Source of the DNA: Hybos culiciformis
Lineage: Eukaryota > Arthropoda > Insecta > Diptera > Hybotidae
Length of the DNA: 64,000 nucleotides
Reading direction: 5' to 3'
Assembly: GCA_964007475.1 (NCBI GenBank)
Contig: OZ023275.1
Span: 2,790,001 to 2,854,000, forward strand
Shown here in pieces: positions 48,500 through 62,397 of this stretch; position 1 is the first letter of the stretch; each line of letters begins with the position of its first letter. A program made the position numbers and the translations under genes. Under the pieces are notes generated by a model. That model saw only the letters and a program-made list of their open reading frames with translations. It was not told where the DNA came from and searched no databases.

Positions 48500-49820
48500 T
48501 TTAAACAGTTTAAACATAATTATTTCGTGCTTAGATACATACAAAGTATTTGAAAAACTTGATTGTCAAATACTGGGTCGAGCACACTATTGAATGCTCG
48601 GGAATCATCGGATTCTTCAAAAGAATGTGTTTGTGTATGAGAAAGTTGCAGATACTTCACAATTTTTTTGTTTATTTGATGATTTTCGATTTAATTTGCC
48701 TGTACTATTATTCGCTTCTAAATTAAAGAAAATTTTCTAGTTTTATTTAAATTTGTAATATTTGCTGTATGAAAATAATATTTCTATATAAAAGACAATA
48801 TGTTGCATTTGTAAATACAAGTACCTACATACAATTATTTTATCTTTGTAAAATGAGGCCAAGTTTAATTTGAAAATTTCACGAACAAACTAAATCATAA
48901 AATAAATTGTAGACATAAAAAAAATTAAAAAAAAACAAAAAATTGTAAACATAACAAACAAAATGGAAAGAATGAAAACCATCATAGTATATTATATATA
49001 TAAAGTAAGTGGTATAAAAAAAAAAAAACTTTCTCTAATGTTGTGAATATTTGTTACTGCAATTATATGCACTTCTTGTTTTAATTAAAGTTGGTTTTAA
49101 TAAATTTTAGCGCATACATAATATGTGGAACTTTTAAAAGTTTTGAAAACATTATTTTATGCTTTTAATTTTTTTTTTCATTTATAGATATAATGTGTGC
49201 ATATATATGTACAAACAAATGTTATATAGTAAAATTCATACATATTTTAACTTATTAGACATAAAAAACATGTATAAAGGAAATTTATACAGAAAAAAAA
49301 AATAAAAAAAATTTACATAAAAAATTAATTATACAACATGTATCTCATTAGAATGTAAAGTGAAAGCATAAAAGATTTAATTTTTTTTTGCAGTGTTTTT
49401 TAATATGTAAAAAATGTTTCAGATGGTAAATGTATCATTGTTCTGCATAAGTTGCATGTCAGTTAAAGAAAAGATTAATATTTTGTGTTCAGTAAAATAA
49501 TTTTATTTAATTTTTTTTTGGAGATTATTTAAAAAAAAATGTTTTTTTTTTTGGGTTTTTTTTAAGTTGACAGTTGCTTCATAAAATATAGCGAAAAAGT
49601 AAATAGTTAGTTGAAAAAATTAGTTATCTTAAATGGAAGTTCTTACGTTTAGAGTACTATGAGTTTTTTTTTTTCATGTTTTTTTAAATGTAAATACTCT
49701 CCAAATTTTTCCGCGAAAAATTTACTATATATCTTAATAGAATTTGTATACAAAAAAAATATGTACAAGGGCATATTTTAACTGATTTTAAAAATTAAAA
49801 ATTAAGAGCTGAATAACAAT
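48500..49820. other. A/T-rich gene-free stretch
   Basis: Nothing recognised. A and T runs dominate. Confidence 0.45.
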
Positions 49821-50122
49821 TTTTTATTTTTTTTCATTAAAGTTACCAAATCACTAGGTGCGATACCTTTTATACTTAAAGAAGTATCAATTTGCTAATG
49901 AGGACAGGAAGTTTATATGGGATTAAAAAGTGGGACAGTTAGTATTAGGTAATCATTTACACTCTTCCTAAAGCCGCGCAAGTCGTAAATCAAACGTCCG
50001 CCAGCTGTCGGGGATAATTTTGATGGGAGAGAATTCCACATTCTCGAGGTGTGAACTGAAAACGAATTTCCGAAACTCGTTCTATCACGTCTAGAAATTT
50101 TGACGAAAAATTATGTGAAATG
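49821..50122 (-). mobile_element. 5'-truncated non-LTR retrotransposon tail, family 2, copy B
   Basis: This is the inverted counterpart of 10030-10334, recognisable over the whole length and, by eye, about 85% identical. In - strand order it has the ORF2 C-terminus (to TAA at 49913-49915), the same short 3' UTR (AAAAGGTATCGCACCTAGTG then ATTTGGTAACTTTAAT) and an interrupted A tail (49821-49835). The coding part holds an in-frame 3-bp insertion near the C-terminus and a 1-bp insertion near 50105-50118 that breaks the frame relative to copy A. It is shorter than copy A, so the two truncated independently. Confidence 0.85.
49913..50104 (-). pseudogene. Broken ORF2 C-terminus of LINE family 2
   Basis: Sixty-three readable codons plus stop, containing SFGNSFSVHTSRMWNSLPSK-type residues as separate blocks (SFSVHTSRMWNSLPS, GGRLIYDLRGF) aligned with copy A at 10045-10236. 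Upstream of 50104 the frame is lost through a single-base insertion and a resulting TAA. Confidence 0.75.
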
Positions 50123-51518
50123 TTACAAAGTACTTAAAGGACTTATATTTATAATACAAAGATTTTTATGCAAAAATAATTAATTATGTATATTTTTCGA
50201 AGTAAAATAATTATAAAATTAAATAAAATAATGCTACATGCTGTTTTTTTTTAAGGATGGCACATACAACCTATACCTACCAATAAAAAAAAAAATCAAA
50301 ATTTAACTTCGGTGAAAAAAAAAAACAAATATGAAAGTGTTCGAATTAAATTTTTTTTTGTGCCAAAATGCTAAGCTTTAAAGAAATTACATTTATACTT
50401 GGAAAATTTTTTCATTTATTTTTCATGATTTTCTTTTTATACCTCGTTTGTGCATCATAAAGTAACATTAAGGTAGAGAAAAAACAAAATCATATTATAG
50501 TTATAGAGAGTTTTTGTTTTAAGGGAAAATAATCTATATGCATGTGGCATTATTCATTTACGGAATAAACTTTCTTTTTTTTTACTATTTTTTTTTTAAT
50601 TTTCAGTCCATTTATTCTTAACAACGATACCATAGAGTTAGAATTTTAAAGCAAAAGATTATTTATATAACATGTGTACATTCAAATGATGTGCATATAA
50701 ATATCGTATGGTATATAAAACTCAGTAATATGCTTTTAGATCAAGAATAAATAATTTTAGGTTTCATTTCTCAATATCTGTATGAGAGCCGAAAACAATG
50801 TGTTTTTTTTTCACAATATGTATTATATAATGTCTGTATATTATTTAAAGAAAATTTATGATATAAGTCATGTTAGAAATTTGTTAATTTGTTGAAGAAT
50901 AAAATTATTATAAATTTAAAATTAATTTTTTGTTCTCAATATTTATACATATAACTATACATATAAAAGTGAATAGATATATACTGATTTTCTTATAATG
51001 TCTTCATTTGAAAAACATATTTAGGGTACGTTTTAAATTTAAATCACAGTAGTTTGATGTTACGTTATAGAAAAACTATATAAATATCAATTCAATATTC
51101 TAGTTGTTATAATATTAAACAATTCAATACGCCTGAAGCTGTCTGATATATTCAATAAAAAAATTATGGTCAGTGGTGAAAGCTTTTACGATATTAGTAG
51201 CAATACTGAGAATTCAATTTGATACTATCCTGTCGTAAAAATTTAAAATTTATTTAATTATTTAGTTCCATTTCCAAAATTTGTTTACTGATATTTAAAT
51301 ATACTATTTTCTATACTTCAACTTAATTAAGTTAAGTTCGTACTTGTTCTGATAAATACAGATAAACAGCATGTGTTCTGGTGAACAATAAAAATTAATA
51401 AATATATATTATTATTAACTTACATGCTTATATCCTGCATTTCATTATTTATTAGATTTTTCAATTCTTTAATAAAAAGAAAAAATAATTCGTCTCTTGT
51501 TCCTGTATATCTTTTTCA
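50123..51518. other. A/T-rich gene-free stretch
   Basis: Nothing recognised. Confidence 0.45.
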
Positions 51519-51547
51519 AAACAGAAACACCTTTATTTTTATTTTTC
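51519..51547 (+). repeat. 29-bp direct repeat, copy 1
   Basis: AAAACAGAAACACC followed by a T-rich half. An exact copy lies 1.43 kb downstream at 52949-52977, same orientation. The first half is not low-complexity, so chance is unlikely. The homology appears to stop sharply at both ends. Confidence 0.65.
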
Positions 51548-52948
51548 CAAACTGTGTAGAATATAATATCCAGTAGAAATTACAAAATAAGTAGAATTCT
51601 TGGAAAATTTTTCAATGTGTATCAAAATATTCGTTTTTACCTTTAAAGAGATTAATTTGAAACTATTATATAATGATTTCAGTTGAATTTTCACCAACTT
51701 TATAAAATTTTTTCCAAATGATGATGAAAACTAATAATGTAATTAATCATATTCAAAATTGGAAAAAATAAAAATTGGATTATTTTTACGATGCGAAAGT
51801 TCATGAGCTAACTTATATGTTGAAAACTAACAATAAAATTCAAAATAACAAATCTACAAAATCGTGAGAGAAATTAAAAAAAACTGTGGGGTGCAATATG
51901 CTTTTGAAAATAAAAAAAAAAAAATTTAAAAAGATTTTCTGAATAGAAAGTGTAAAAAAATATTTTTCTACAATTTAATTGAACATCTTATTAAAGTGCT
52001 TACTTACCACATCTGTTTATAGTTTGAAGGAAAAAAAAACCAAAAATTTTTCGGTTCTAGAAATTGGCGGAGAAGCTCTTGGAATCAAGAACGCTTTCCT
52101 TTTTTTATCAATTCGACGAGTAGTTCTCGCTAAATAGGCTGAGCACGTGAATTATACTTTTTATTTATGTTCCTAAAATTATTTTATTTAGATCAACGAT
52201 TTTCATTACAAATTTCCTTAGATCTGAGAAAATATTTTATAATTTTTAATCAGATATTTAATTTTTCTTAAATTTGAATCTGTTCTGGAACGTTTTAAAT
52301 GTAGTCAAAATCTTAAAGTTTTATACAGTTTTCAGAAAAATTTGTATTAGACATTCAAGTAAAATAAAATTTTTAATGAACACTTCGATTAACTATATAC
52401 TTCAATGACTGATTTTGGGACATACGTTTTTTTTTTATCAAAATGTAAAATTGATTTTTAAGTTGACTTATACAATGTGTATGTTAATACATATATTTTT
52501 CGTAGATAGCTTTAAGACTGCCGTTGATAAGTTTAATATTAAGTATTGTTTTCATAAAAGTCAGAAAAACAAAAATTTATTTATTAAATTTTCTTTTCAG
52601 CTTTATTTTAATTAAAATTTTCAAATGCTGTCTTAAAAAGAACACACATATAGAGCAGGTACATACATGCAATTCACGTCTGCATAATATTGAAGGCAAG
52701 TTTATTTTAAATTATTATGTTTTCAGGTTTTTATGCAAATTATTAATGCAGTTCATGTTAATTTTAATAACATCGTAATCGATTATATATAAATATATTT
52801 TCATGTTATTACTAAATTGAAAATGTTATGTAATTTTTTTTATCAATTTTTTTTTTTAAAACATAATTCGAACAAAAAAACGAAAGAAGAATATTATGTG
52901 TATATATATTTTTTGTTCATAATAACAAACAAATCATCCAAGAAATTT
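51548..52948. other. Segment between the two 29-bp direct repeats
   Basis: About 1.4 kb of A/T-rich DNA with a small G+C-richer patch at 52065-52150 (TTGGCGGAGAAGCTCTTGG). Frames at 52415-52615 and 52524-52778 (+) overlap and lack motifs. No transposase or RT fragment is visible. Confidence 0.35.
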
Positions 52949-52977
52949 AAAACAGAAACACCTTTATTTTTATTTTT
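52949..52977 (+). repeat. 29-bp direct repeat, copy 2
   Basis: Exact match to 51519-51547 before running into a longer T run. Confidence 0.65.
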
Positions 52978-54217
52978 TTTTTGGGAATTTTTTTAATAAG
53001 AAAACGAATGTTTATGGCACGCTTTCAAACTCTAACCAATTTTGTAAAACCAAAAATAATAATAATATTAAAAAAAAAAAATTGATTTAATTTAAAATTT
53101 ATAATTTTATACACCTACTTTTAGAACATAAAGAGCATAAATAATCATTTTCGGGAATATAGGTAGATATTTATTAAAAAATTCTGAAATTAAATTGGTA
53201 ACAATAACCAGTTTTATTTTATTTACTTAAAAAATTGTAGTGTTTAATTTTAGAATTAAGAGTATTTATCTATGTTAATATATAGCTTAACTAAGTTCTG
53301 TACGAGCAAAGTGCACAAACAAAAACATTGAATCTAGAACTTTGGATTCATTGAATTAGTTACAAAAAGCCGATTAAAATTTTATTATAATTGGTTAGAA
53401 TTGGAACTATAGTTATTAGACTCTTCTTAGTATGTTGAATAATGGATTCCTCACAGACCTAGTTTATGTAAATGGATGAAAAATGTCTAGTGTTGAATAG
53501 ATTTTAAATTCGTAACTTCATGCGAACTTCTCTGGGATGAATTTTTAATGATCAATTATATTTTATATTTTGAAATTTTGCTTTTGAAATTATCCCGTAA
53601 CTGTATATAAGAAATTCATTAAAAACCTTAACATAGGTTGTTTTTCTCTTATTTTATTTATATAAGTAATTGGAATTCTAGAAAAAAAAAACAACACAAT
53701 TTTCTTATTGATTTCTTCAATTTCTCACATAGTTTATTGAATTATTCAGGAAATTTACGTAGATAAAATTTTGAATAAAATTATTTTGAATGGTTAAAAA
53801 TAAAAAAAAAAAAAATTTGCTTTTTAAATTTTTTTTTCTTATATATTATACATGTGTATATTTACTTTGAAAGTTAGGAAAATTCTAGTGAAAAGAATAA
53901 TTCAAATGAGGTGAATTAATATTCTTAAAACATTTTTTTTTTTTTTTTTTTGATTTGATTTTTTTGAATAAATTTTCATCAAAAGAAAAATAAAAAAAAA
54001 TAAAAAAATTTTCTACAAGGACAAAAATTATAATTTTGTTATGATAAGACAAGGCTTTAATTTTAATGTATATAAGTAATAATAAGAATATTAGCGCTTC
54101 CCTTTTGTTCCAGTTTTCTTATTTATTATATACTTAAATTTCTATGTATATATTAAGCTTTGATAATCAAGTTAATTTTTTTATTTCCTTTCAATTGAGT
54201 CTTCTTTAGATTATAAT

Positions 54218-54223
<6 letters not shown>
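52978..54223. other. A/T-rich gene-free stretch
   Basis: Nothing recognised. Long A and T runs near 53797 and 53933-53951. Confidence 0.45.

Positions 54224-54263
<40 letters not shown>
54224..54263. repeat. TA microsatellite (longest in window)
   Basis: About 20 uninterrupted TA dinucleotides. It starts about 100 bp left of the element at 54368. Confidence 0.95.
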
Positions 54264-54269
<6 letters not shown>

Positions 54270-54367
54270 ATAACAATTCGAAGATGGAAAATGTTAAAAA
54301 AAAAAATTAAGAAATGTAAAGTTGACAGCGAGACAAATTTTTGTACCAAAAATTGTTACATCTTTTA

Positions 54368-54643
54368 CCTAGTGTACATGATAGTCCAACCGTGGTTGAG
54401 TCGAAATGTGGTTGAAAAAGGGTCAACTGTTTACATGATGTAGTCGAAAATGCATGTGGTTGAACTGAGAAAAAAAAGAACCAAAACAAACAGCTCTTTC
54501 TTACTTTTAACAAAGTTAATTGTTTAAATGGAAAGAGTTAACTTAGTTCGTTGGGTTTAGTCAGGTTAACCCTATTTCAACTCAACCAGCGTGTAGTTGA
54601 ACCCTATAGTGGAACCCGGTTTCAACTCTCCATGTAAACTAGG
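54368..54643. mobile_element. 276-bp TA-flanked MITE, CCTAGTGTACATG ends
   Basis: The left terminus TACCTAGTGTACATG (54366-54380) and the right terminus CATGTAAACTAGGTA (54631-54645) are inverted repeats differing at one position. Taking TA as the target duplication leaves CCTAGTGTACATG...CATGTAAACTAGG, consistent with a Tc1/mariner-like MITE. The body is rich in GGTTGA/TCAACC words in both orientations (GGTTGAGTCG, GGTTGAACTG, AACTCAACC, TAGTTGAACC), so much of it can fold back. No coding capacity. Confidence 0.65.
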
Positions 54644-54645
54644 TA

Positions 54646-57600
54646 TTTGACGTTAGAACGCCTATATTAATTTCTTTTTTCACATTTAATATATGTAAAA
54701 ACAAAATGTTTGATGACAAAATTTCTTTTGACATTGATCTTGTGAAAAACATCATATTTGGTATTCATATTATGTTTGAAGTGTGTTACTTAAATGCATT
54801 TAAGTAACATTTAAGGTATCTCAGTAGTTATGTTATTTTTTTTTGTGTTTTTTTTTTTGTCAGAAAATATTTTAATTCTTTTTATATTAAAAAAAACTAA
54901 AAAAAAAAAAAAAGTTTCTTGTATGCATTTTAAATGCATGAAACATACGTATAAGAAAAAAAAAAAATTTTTCTAAAAAGCAAATAAATGCAATTTTATC
55001 CATGTGAGATTTGTTTGAAGAAAAAAAAAAAAAGAAAAAAGAAAATGCTGTTTGAAAAAAAAAAAACAAGAAAAAAGTTAACATAAAGAATAAAAAAAAA
55101 AAACAGATAGAAGAAGCTGTGTTTTTCCTATTTTTATTTTTTTTGAAGAAAAATGAAAAAAATTATTTGTTTTTTTTTCACGTACACATATGATTAATTT
55201 TTTTTTTTTTTGAATATATATATAGGGGGATTTAAGATTCATTTTATTTCTTAAATGATCACAATATATCGTGTAGGATAAATGCATTTTAGTTTTAAGG
55301 AGAAATTAAATATTTTTTTTTTGTTTTTTCGTTTTATTAAATTATAAAAAAAAAAACTTTCCAAATATAAAAAGTTTTTTTTCTTTTTAAATAACGAATT
55401 TTATTTATTTCTTCTACGCCCACAGAAAGTATTGCATAGATTGTCCACTAGTTGACACTGAAATGAGTGTATTTTATATATATATATATAGATTTTTGAC
55501 AGTCGTAACTAAAAAATAAATTCTACAATATAGTATTGATGTTGTACATTAGGTACATGTGGTATGGTTGACATTGTAATCTAACCTAATAATTTTTAAA
55601 CATTCATTTTAAGTCAAAACTATGATTATAGTTAATCTAAATTAAATTCAATACCTGCAGATTTCTAATTTTTTAGCCTTTATTGAGCTGATAAGAAAGC
55701 TCTTTAAGATTAAAGTCAAAAGTTGAATTGCTTAAGGTATAAAATAAAATATCTAAAAAACGCTGAAAACTATACCCAAAAAAAGCTAGAAATTTTGACT
55801 TTTAGACTAATAAACTGAATATTAAAAAATATAACAAATTAATTTAAAAAAATAAATAATTCCAGAAATTCTAAAAATTAAATTTTAATTTTACGTAACA
55901 ATAAGACGAGGCGGTTAAAATCTAGAGAGTTTAATTCAAAAGAAAAATTTTCCCTTCAAACTTATTTCTTTATGGTAACGATATACAGTCAAAAAACTAT
56001 ATTAAAAAATTGTAAAATCTGGATTCATTATTACAAAATTTTCACATTACAAATCATATCAAGCACATCAAGAGATACTTGTTATAAGTTTTGTATAGTT
56101 ATAGCATTTAAATGTCGAATAATGGTATTCGAAAATTGCGCCAATATGAAAATTTTAATGTATACATAGTTTTATGTTGTATGCCATTCTTTTTTGTTTT
56201 TTTTTTGTTTCAATTTGCATTAAAAGTACTTAAACTTTATAATTTTTTTTTTTTTTTTTAAATGCATAAGTCGTATTATCTCCTTACATGCATTCAGTTT
56301 TTGGTTTGAAAAAAAAAAAAGAAGAAAAAATTAACTTTTAGAATTAATCCTTTAGAATTTTAATTAAATATTATGATGCATACATAGAGTGCATGTACGG
56401 AATTAAAGAGACTCTGCGGGGTACTATGTACAAATTGGGTAATACATTACTCTATTCTATTTTAGTATAATATTTTTTTTCCTTAGGAAATTCTAAAAGT
56501 TTTTTCATAAATTTTTTTTTTATTTTATTTAAGTTTTTTTTTTCAGAATATAAAAAGAACTTCTTTTCACGTAATAGCTCTTCCATGTGCCATGCATAAG
56601 CAAACCAATAATTTTCTTTTTTTTTTCTTATTACACATAACCAGTTTAAAATTGTTACAATCTACAATTATTATACTTTTCTGTTTATTATCGGAATTTT
56701 TTTTTTTGGTTAAAGGATTTAGGTTTTAAAGTTGTAGACGAGGCGACTTCGTGTGTAAACGTTAATATATTATAGATTCAACGATGAAAGGTTCTTGGTA
56801 CTTGATTTGCCATAGGTCCTTATCTTCATATAAAGTTTCTGATAAAGTAAGGTATATGATATTATAAACTAAAAAACCATTATGCCTAATTTTATAAGTT
56901 GGCCTTAAAATTAGAATGTTTTACTTTATTTAATATCAATTACAATTTTCTTTCGCACTCCCAAAGTTCATTATTTTTTCTAAACTATACATAAACCTCG
57001 CAGCATGAAAATTAAAAATAAATTTTCATTTGTAACATATTGAAATAAATCTTCGAAATGTTTGACAAAATGACTGAAGTTCAGAAAAAATAAATAAAAA
57101 TCCTGTGGAAAATTTTCCAACATTGTAAAAGAACGTTGCAACTGAGTTATAAAAAAAAAAAAAACTTTCAGCGCAAAATTCATAATAAAAATATTTTTTT
57201 TTGTCAAGTACACGTCTAGTGTTCTACAAAAAAAAAAAAAAAAATTGTGTGCACTTCAACGAGATTTGATAAAAACGTGGATAGTACATAAATTAAAAAC
57301 TGTTTATGCTAATTTACAGAAATTGTAGTTTGCGTTTAACTTGTAAAATTGATATGAAATATTACTTTTTGCTTTTGTAAAATGGAAATTGTTTTTTTTT
57401 TTTTTATTTGAAATTGTTTTACATTAGTATAGTTTTATAATGATCTAAGCATATAAAAAGGATATAATGTATATAAGTTAGTATATAAAATGTTAAAAGA
57501 TATAGAAAACAATAAAAATTCCTTCCAAATAATCGTAATTTAACCATTAAATATTTGAGATTGCTATATGTGATTTATTATATTCAGATATATGTATTTA

Positions 57601-59430
57601 TTTCTCGCGAATAACCACATATTAACGCACATATTATTCTAGGAAATAGTTTCTCTATTTTATTGTATGTAATGTGAGATGTAGAGAAGTAAAATGAAGT
57701 ATATGTGTATGTATAACAAAAAATTTGGTTGGAATTTAAAAATATATTTAGTTAGATAATAATACGGTTTTTGATATATGTACCCGAAATCATAGATAAT
57801 AAAATTCTTAATAAATATATCGTTATGTATCTAAAATTTATGGAAATTATTTTCCTATTAACTAACTTTCCCTTGGACAAATATTTGAAAAGAAAATAAA
57901 ACAATTTAGACTTTTAACACTGTGAAAATAGTTTTGTAGAACTGAGAGAGTTCTGCTTTAGAAGTTTAAGATTTAAATATTATAAATGTATAATAAAAAT
58001 AATTAAATTGAATTTTAAAAAGTGTGAGAGAATCTTAGCTTTTAAATTAAAGATATAACTTATTATTTGATGTATATTCTTATAAAATTAATCTTTCAAA
58101 TAAAATAGGAATGAATTCAGTTAATTCAGTGTTAATTTGGTCAAAAATTCAGAACAACACAAAGTTTTTTCAATTACATTATCTTAAAAAATATATTTTC
58201 CCAAAGAAACTTTGTTCGAGAGCCTCAATTAAACATCTCAGTGTATGATGACAAACATTCCGATGACTCCATTCCATTCCCAAAGTTTCAACTTTCAAAT
58301 CTTTTAATTTAATTTTACTTTGTCCACTGGAAGTACTATAATATTTTATTTTTTTTAAATGTTTTTTTAAATAAAAAATTAATACGTTTATTCAAAGAAA
58401 AAAAAAAAATAGAATCATAGCAAAACTTGACTTGATTTTCACATTAAATTATTATTGTATTATAATGAAATTTAATTAACGGAAGCACTCCACAATCCTT
58501 TCATATACCATTTGTCATGTTATTATTAAATTTGTGAATGAACTATGACACTTCAAAATAATTATATATAAGATTTTAATTTTAAATTATATTTCAACTT
58601 TGTTTTAATTATTTACGATCTGTTTGAAAAAAATATATAATATACATGTATTATATTTATATATTTAAATAAAAAATATTTTAAAAATTTAAGTGCTAAT
58701 TGGAATTTACTAATGTTAAAGAGATACGATCATAAAGAGTTGAAGATATTTAGGGATATAATTACTTAAAAGATAAGAACAATTTGATATAAAATGTTAA
58801 CAGCTGTGATTTATGTTAATATCAATCAATATATTAGTTATTTAAAATGTTATTGTTCTGTTAAAGCCATATTATATTTTGTGAAACGTATATTTTTTAC
58901 ATTCGAATTACGGCTTTCTTTAAAATAGAGTTGACCTAAGCCGGTTGATAAGGCGGTTTTTTCAACAAAAAATATTTTTTTTTTTTCATATTTTCCGGAT
59001 CTTGTGTTCATCGATCTTCATGACTACATTCATATAAAAACTCTAAACAAAAATTTTACGGTCTTATATATAATCAAAAAAGTAAATCTCGTAAATTTGG
59101 TTGAAGAGCAACATTGTAATATTATAATCAAACCTTGTATAGGACAATGCATATACGGATATTCTCAATTATCGATCATTTGGGCACACCTTTGAGTCAT
59201 TTCAATCAAAATATTCCAGTTTTGTATATATTATAACAAAAAACAAAACTATTCAGTCATACATGAAACTGAAATTATCTCTATAATTTCAAAATCCATC
59301 AAAATAATGACATTTACATGTTCACCTATTATTTAATTTATATGTTTGTAATCTCAAACTCGTTTTGTATGCTGTAAACACAATAAAAATAATCAGATAA
59401 CTTTAAATCTTAATTTTAAATCTTATTATT
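54646..59430. other. Long A/T-rich gene-free stretch
   Basis: Homopolymer-rich DNA with no gene recognised. Slightly G+C-richer patches at 56390-56440 and 58200-58300 carry nothing identifiable. Frames at 54887-55084, 55078-55287, 56980-57213 (-), 55972-56169 and 59004-59195 (+) are compositional. Confidence 0.5.
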
Positions 59431-59455
59431 AAAAAAAAAAAAAAAAAAAAAAAAA
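59431..59455 (+). repeat. Poly(A) run of 25
   Basis: The longest pure A run seen. An AATAAA lies about 50 bp upstream (near 59380), so a retroposed 3' end is conceivable, but the upstream DNA has no recognisable source. Confidence 0.85.
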
Positions 59456-62397
59456 TTGGTATAAGAACGTGACCTTATCCATCAGTCTTAATTGGGTACG
59501 AAATAAAATATAATTTTCAAATAATGCAATGCTTGAGTATTTATTGCAAGCACAATTGCACAAATTATGTAAGAAAATATTGTTTACTGTAAGAATTTTT
59601 AATTTTTCCCTATTCAATTCATGAAAAATACACAAAAAACGTTTTCATTATTAATTTCACTATATAGTAAATAACATTTAACTTAATTTTAATTATTTTC
59701 ATTTTCATACTTAAAAAATGTTACTGCATATCTAACTATATCTATCTGACCTAAATGTGCTAAAGTAACACTTTCTATATTTAAATTATATTTTTTAAAA
59801 GAGAATAAAGAGCATAATATTCTTGCGATAAAAATGTTGTTTACTTTTATTGGATGAAAAAAAAAAAATAAAATAAAATATATATTTTTTATACACAATA
59901 AAAAAAAAGGTTTAATAATGTTTATTTATTGTAATAATAATATATGTAATGTGAAAAAATTGTAAATTTTATAAAACTCTTTCAAAAACGGAAAAAAAAA
60001 GTTTAAAGAGTTTTCAAATTGTAAACAAAAAGTTAAAATTAATGTTCCTTAGATACATAATACATATATATATAGCAAATAAATTTACAAAAGTTTTGAA
60101 CTTTTTAACTTATACGTTATTATACATTGTACACTAGTCACATAGATAATATTGCCGTCATGTTTATTATAATGGGGGTGCTCGCAGTCAATATCGCAAT
60201 CGGAAAAAAGCTGCATATTATTAGTTTAGTATTTCGATAAGAATACGTTTAAAATAAACATACTTGAAACTGTTCTGCTAATTTTTATCTGAAAAATTGT
60301 ATATATTTATTGTATTTTAATATATTTCATTTATATAAAAAATAATTTGAATGAAAAAAATTAAGTTAAAACTTATATTTATCGCTTATGGAGGACCATT
60401 TTATCAAGAATTGAATATATTATGAAACTAAAAAAAAAAATTGGAGTCTTAATATAAATTTTTTTCTATAAATAAACGAATATAATTTATCTAAAAATAA
60501 AAAACCTCTATATAGATACAAAAGTGTTAAAATTAAAAAATTACAAAATATTCAGAATTCTTACAAAAATATCATTTTTACACAATAAACCACAATAATA
60601 TTCTAATGATAGAAAATTTTATAGCACCTATACAAGACTGAAGAAATTATGTTCTTCCAATGGAGCTAAAAAACCTTGTAAAAATTTGTAAAAGTGATTA
60701 AATAAGATTTTTAAAATGTTCTCAAAACAAAAAAATAAACTTTTCCAATGTAAGTAATTTAATTACATTATGTAAAAGAAAATTAATGTTCTTAAAAGAT
60801 TTTCTCTTCTTATAACGAAAAAACTTGTAATTTTGGTTAACTTTTTTTGCGAAATTTTTCTTTTTATCTTTTTGGAATCAACCTCTTTTTGGTAAACCAT
60901 TATCCAAAAATCTTAATTTTTAGCCATTTTTACTTAAAACAGATTTTTTTTTAAAGTATTTTGCTTTGAATTAATTTAGTTTATGAACTAGGTATATTGA
61001 TTAAATGGTGCTTTTAAAATGTTTCGCAAATTTTTCTCTAAGAAATTTCATATTTTATGTCAATATGATACGTCCTCAAATCAGTAATTAAATGTTAAAG
61101 CTTTTAAAATATAAAAATCCTATAAAATTGTTATTGAAATAATTAATTAGACCCAATATGTTAATCTGAGTGTATGAAGTTAGAAAAAAAATACTTAACA
61201 TTTCCTACTGCTGTCTTCTTGTTCAATATAGGTTTTTGACAGCTTGTTTTATAAATCGCCTTTTTTAATTCACAGTAGTTTCACAGAAAATTTGAAGTGA
61301 CCAAAAGCTTTACAGAAGTAAAAAAAAATTAAAGAAACCTTAAACTAATTAATTTCCTATACAACTGAATAAATTTTCTTAAAAAAAAAAAAAAATTCTT
61401 TTCTTTCGGATTTTAATTAGCCTTATAGGGTTTAAGTTGAAAGTTGAACGAATATTTTTTGTTTTTATTTATCTATAGGTATTTTTGTTTTTTGTTTTTT
61501 TTTTTTTTTTTACTATACTGTTGAATAAGATAAAAAGTTCCTAATTCTTTAAGATGCAGTATTCGTACTGTGTTGTATTTTTATTTATTTATTTTTATTT
61601 TTTATTTTAATTTTTAGTTTTTGAATTTTTTATTTTCCCTCCAAAGTTACATGAACAACAAATAAATGCACTTTAGTTAAAATGTGTAAATGAAAATCTG
61701 TGAGAACAACAAGATTGTGAAACGAATGAAAATCTTAAAATTCAATTAAAAACTTTATCCTTAGAATGCAATGTGAATTGTAATTTTCTTTATTATTATT
61801 ATTTTTAATTTTTTTTTTTTTTTTGAAAATAATGTATGTATAATGCATACTGTATGTACGGATGTACATACAAATGTATGTATAGTATATAATATACGTA
61901 AATTTAAGTGGCCATTTCATTTTCATTTAAAATTCAAAATATTTTTAATATTAAGGGGATAAAATATTTGGAAATATCTAGATAGAAGTTGAAAATCAAA
62001 ATATTTTTAAGATATTTTGATTTTTGTTAATCAGAAATGTCTTGAAAAAGGATTTTTAATACAAAAAATAATATTTTTGAAAAAAGGAATTTTAGCAAAA
62101 AATTTAAGTTCTAAGAAAATATGAACAATCAGGTCTCTAACACGTTCTATGTTATGTTTTATTCATAATTTTTATTGAAAAAGAGCAAAATCAATATTAT
62201 GTTGGACATAGAATACATAACGTGTTTGTACAATTGAGATATTAATATTGAAAATTGAAAATTGAATACATTTTTAAACTTTGAATATATATTTATTTTA
62301 ATAATTATAATAAATAAAATAGGTTAAAAAAAATAATATTAACTCGAGGTATAAAAAAAAAAATAGCTAATCGGAATTCCAGAATCTTACTCCAAAT
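59456..62397. other. A/T-rich gene-free stretch
   Basis: Nothing recognised. A small G+C-richer spot lies near 60160-60210. Confidence 0.45.

Noticed and set aside
58200..58300. Possible second copy of the island at 40735-41010
   Set aside because: Only short shared words around ACTCCATT; no alignable block by eye.
59378..59455. Processed pseudogene 3' end with poly(A)
   Set aside because: An AATAAA and a 25-A run are present, but nothing upstream resembles a transcript-derived sequence.
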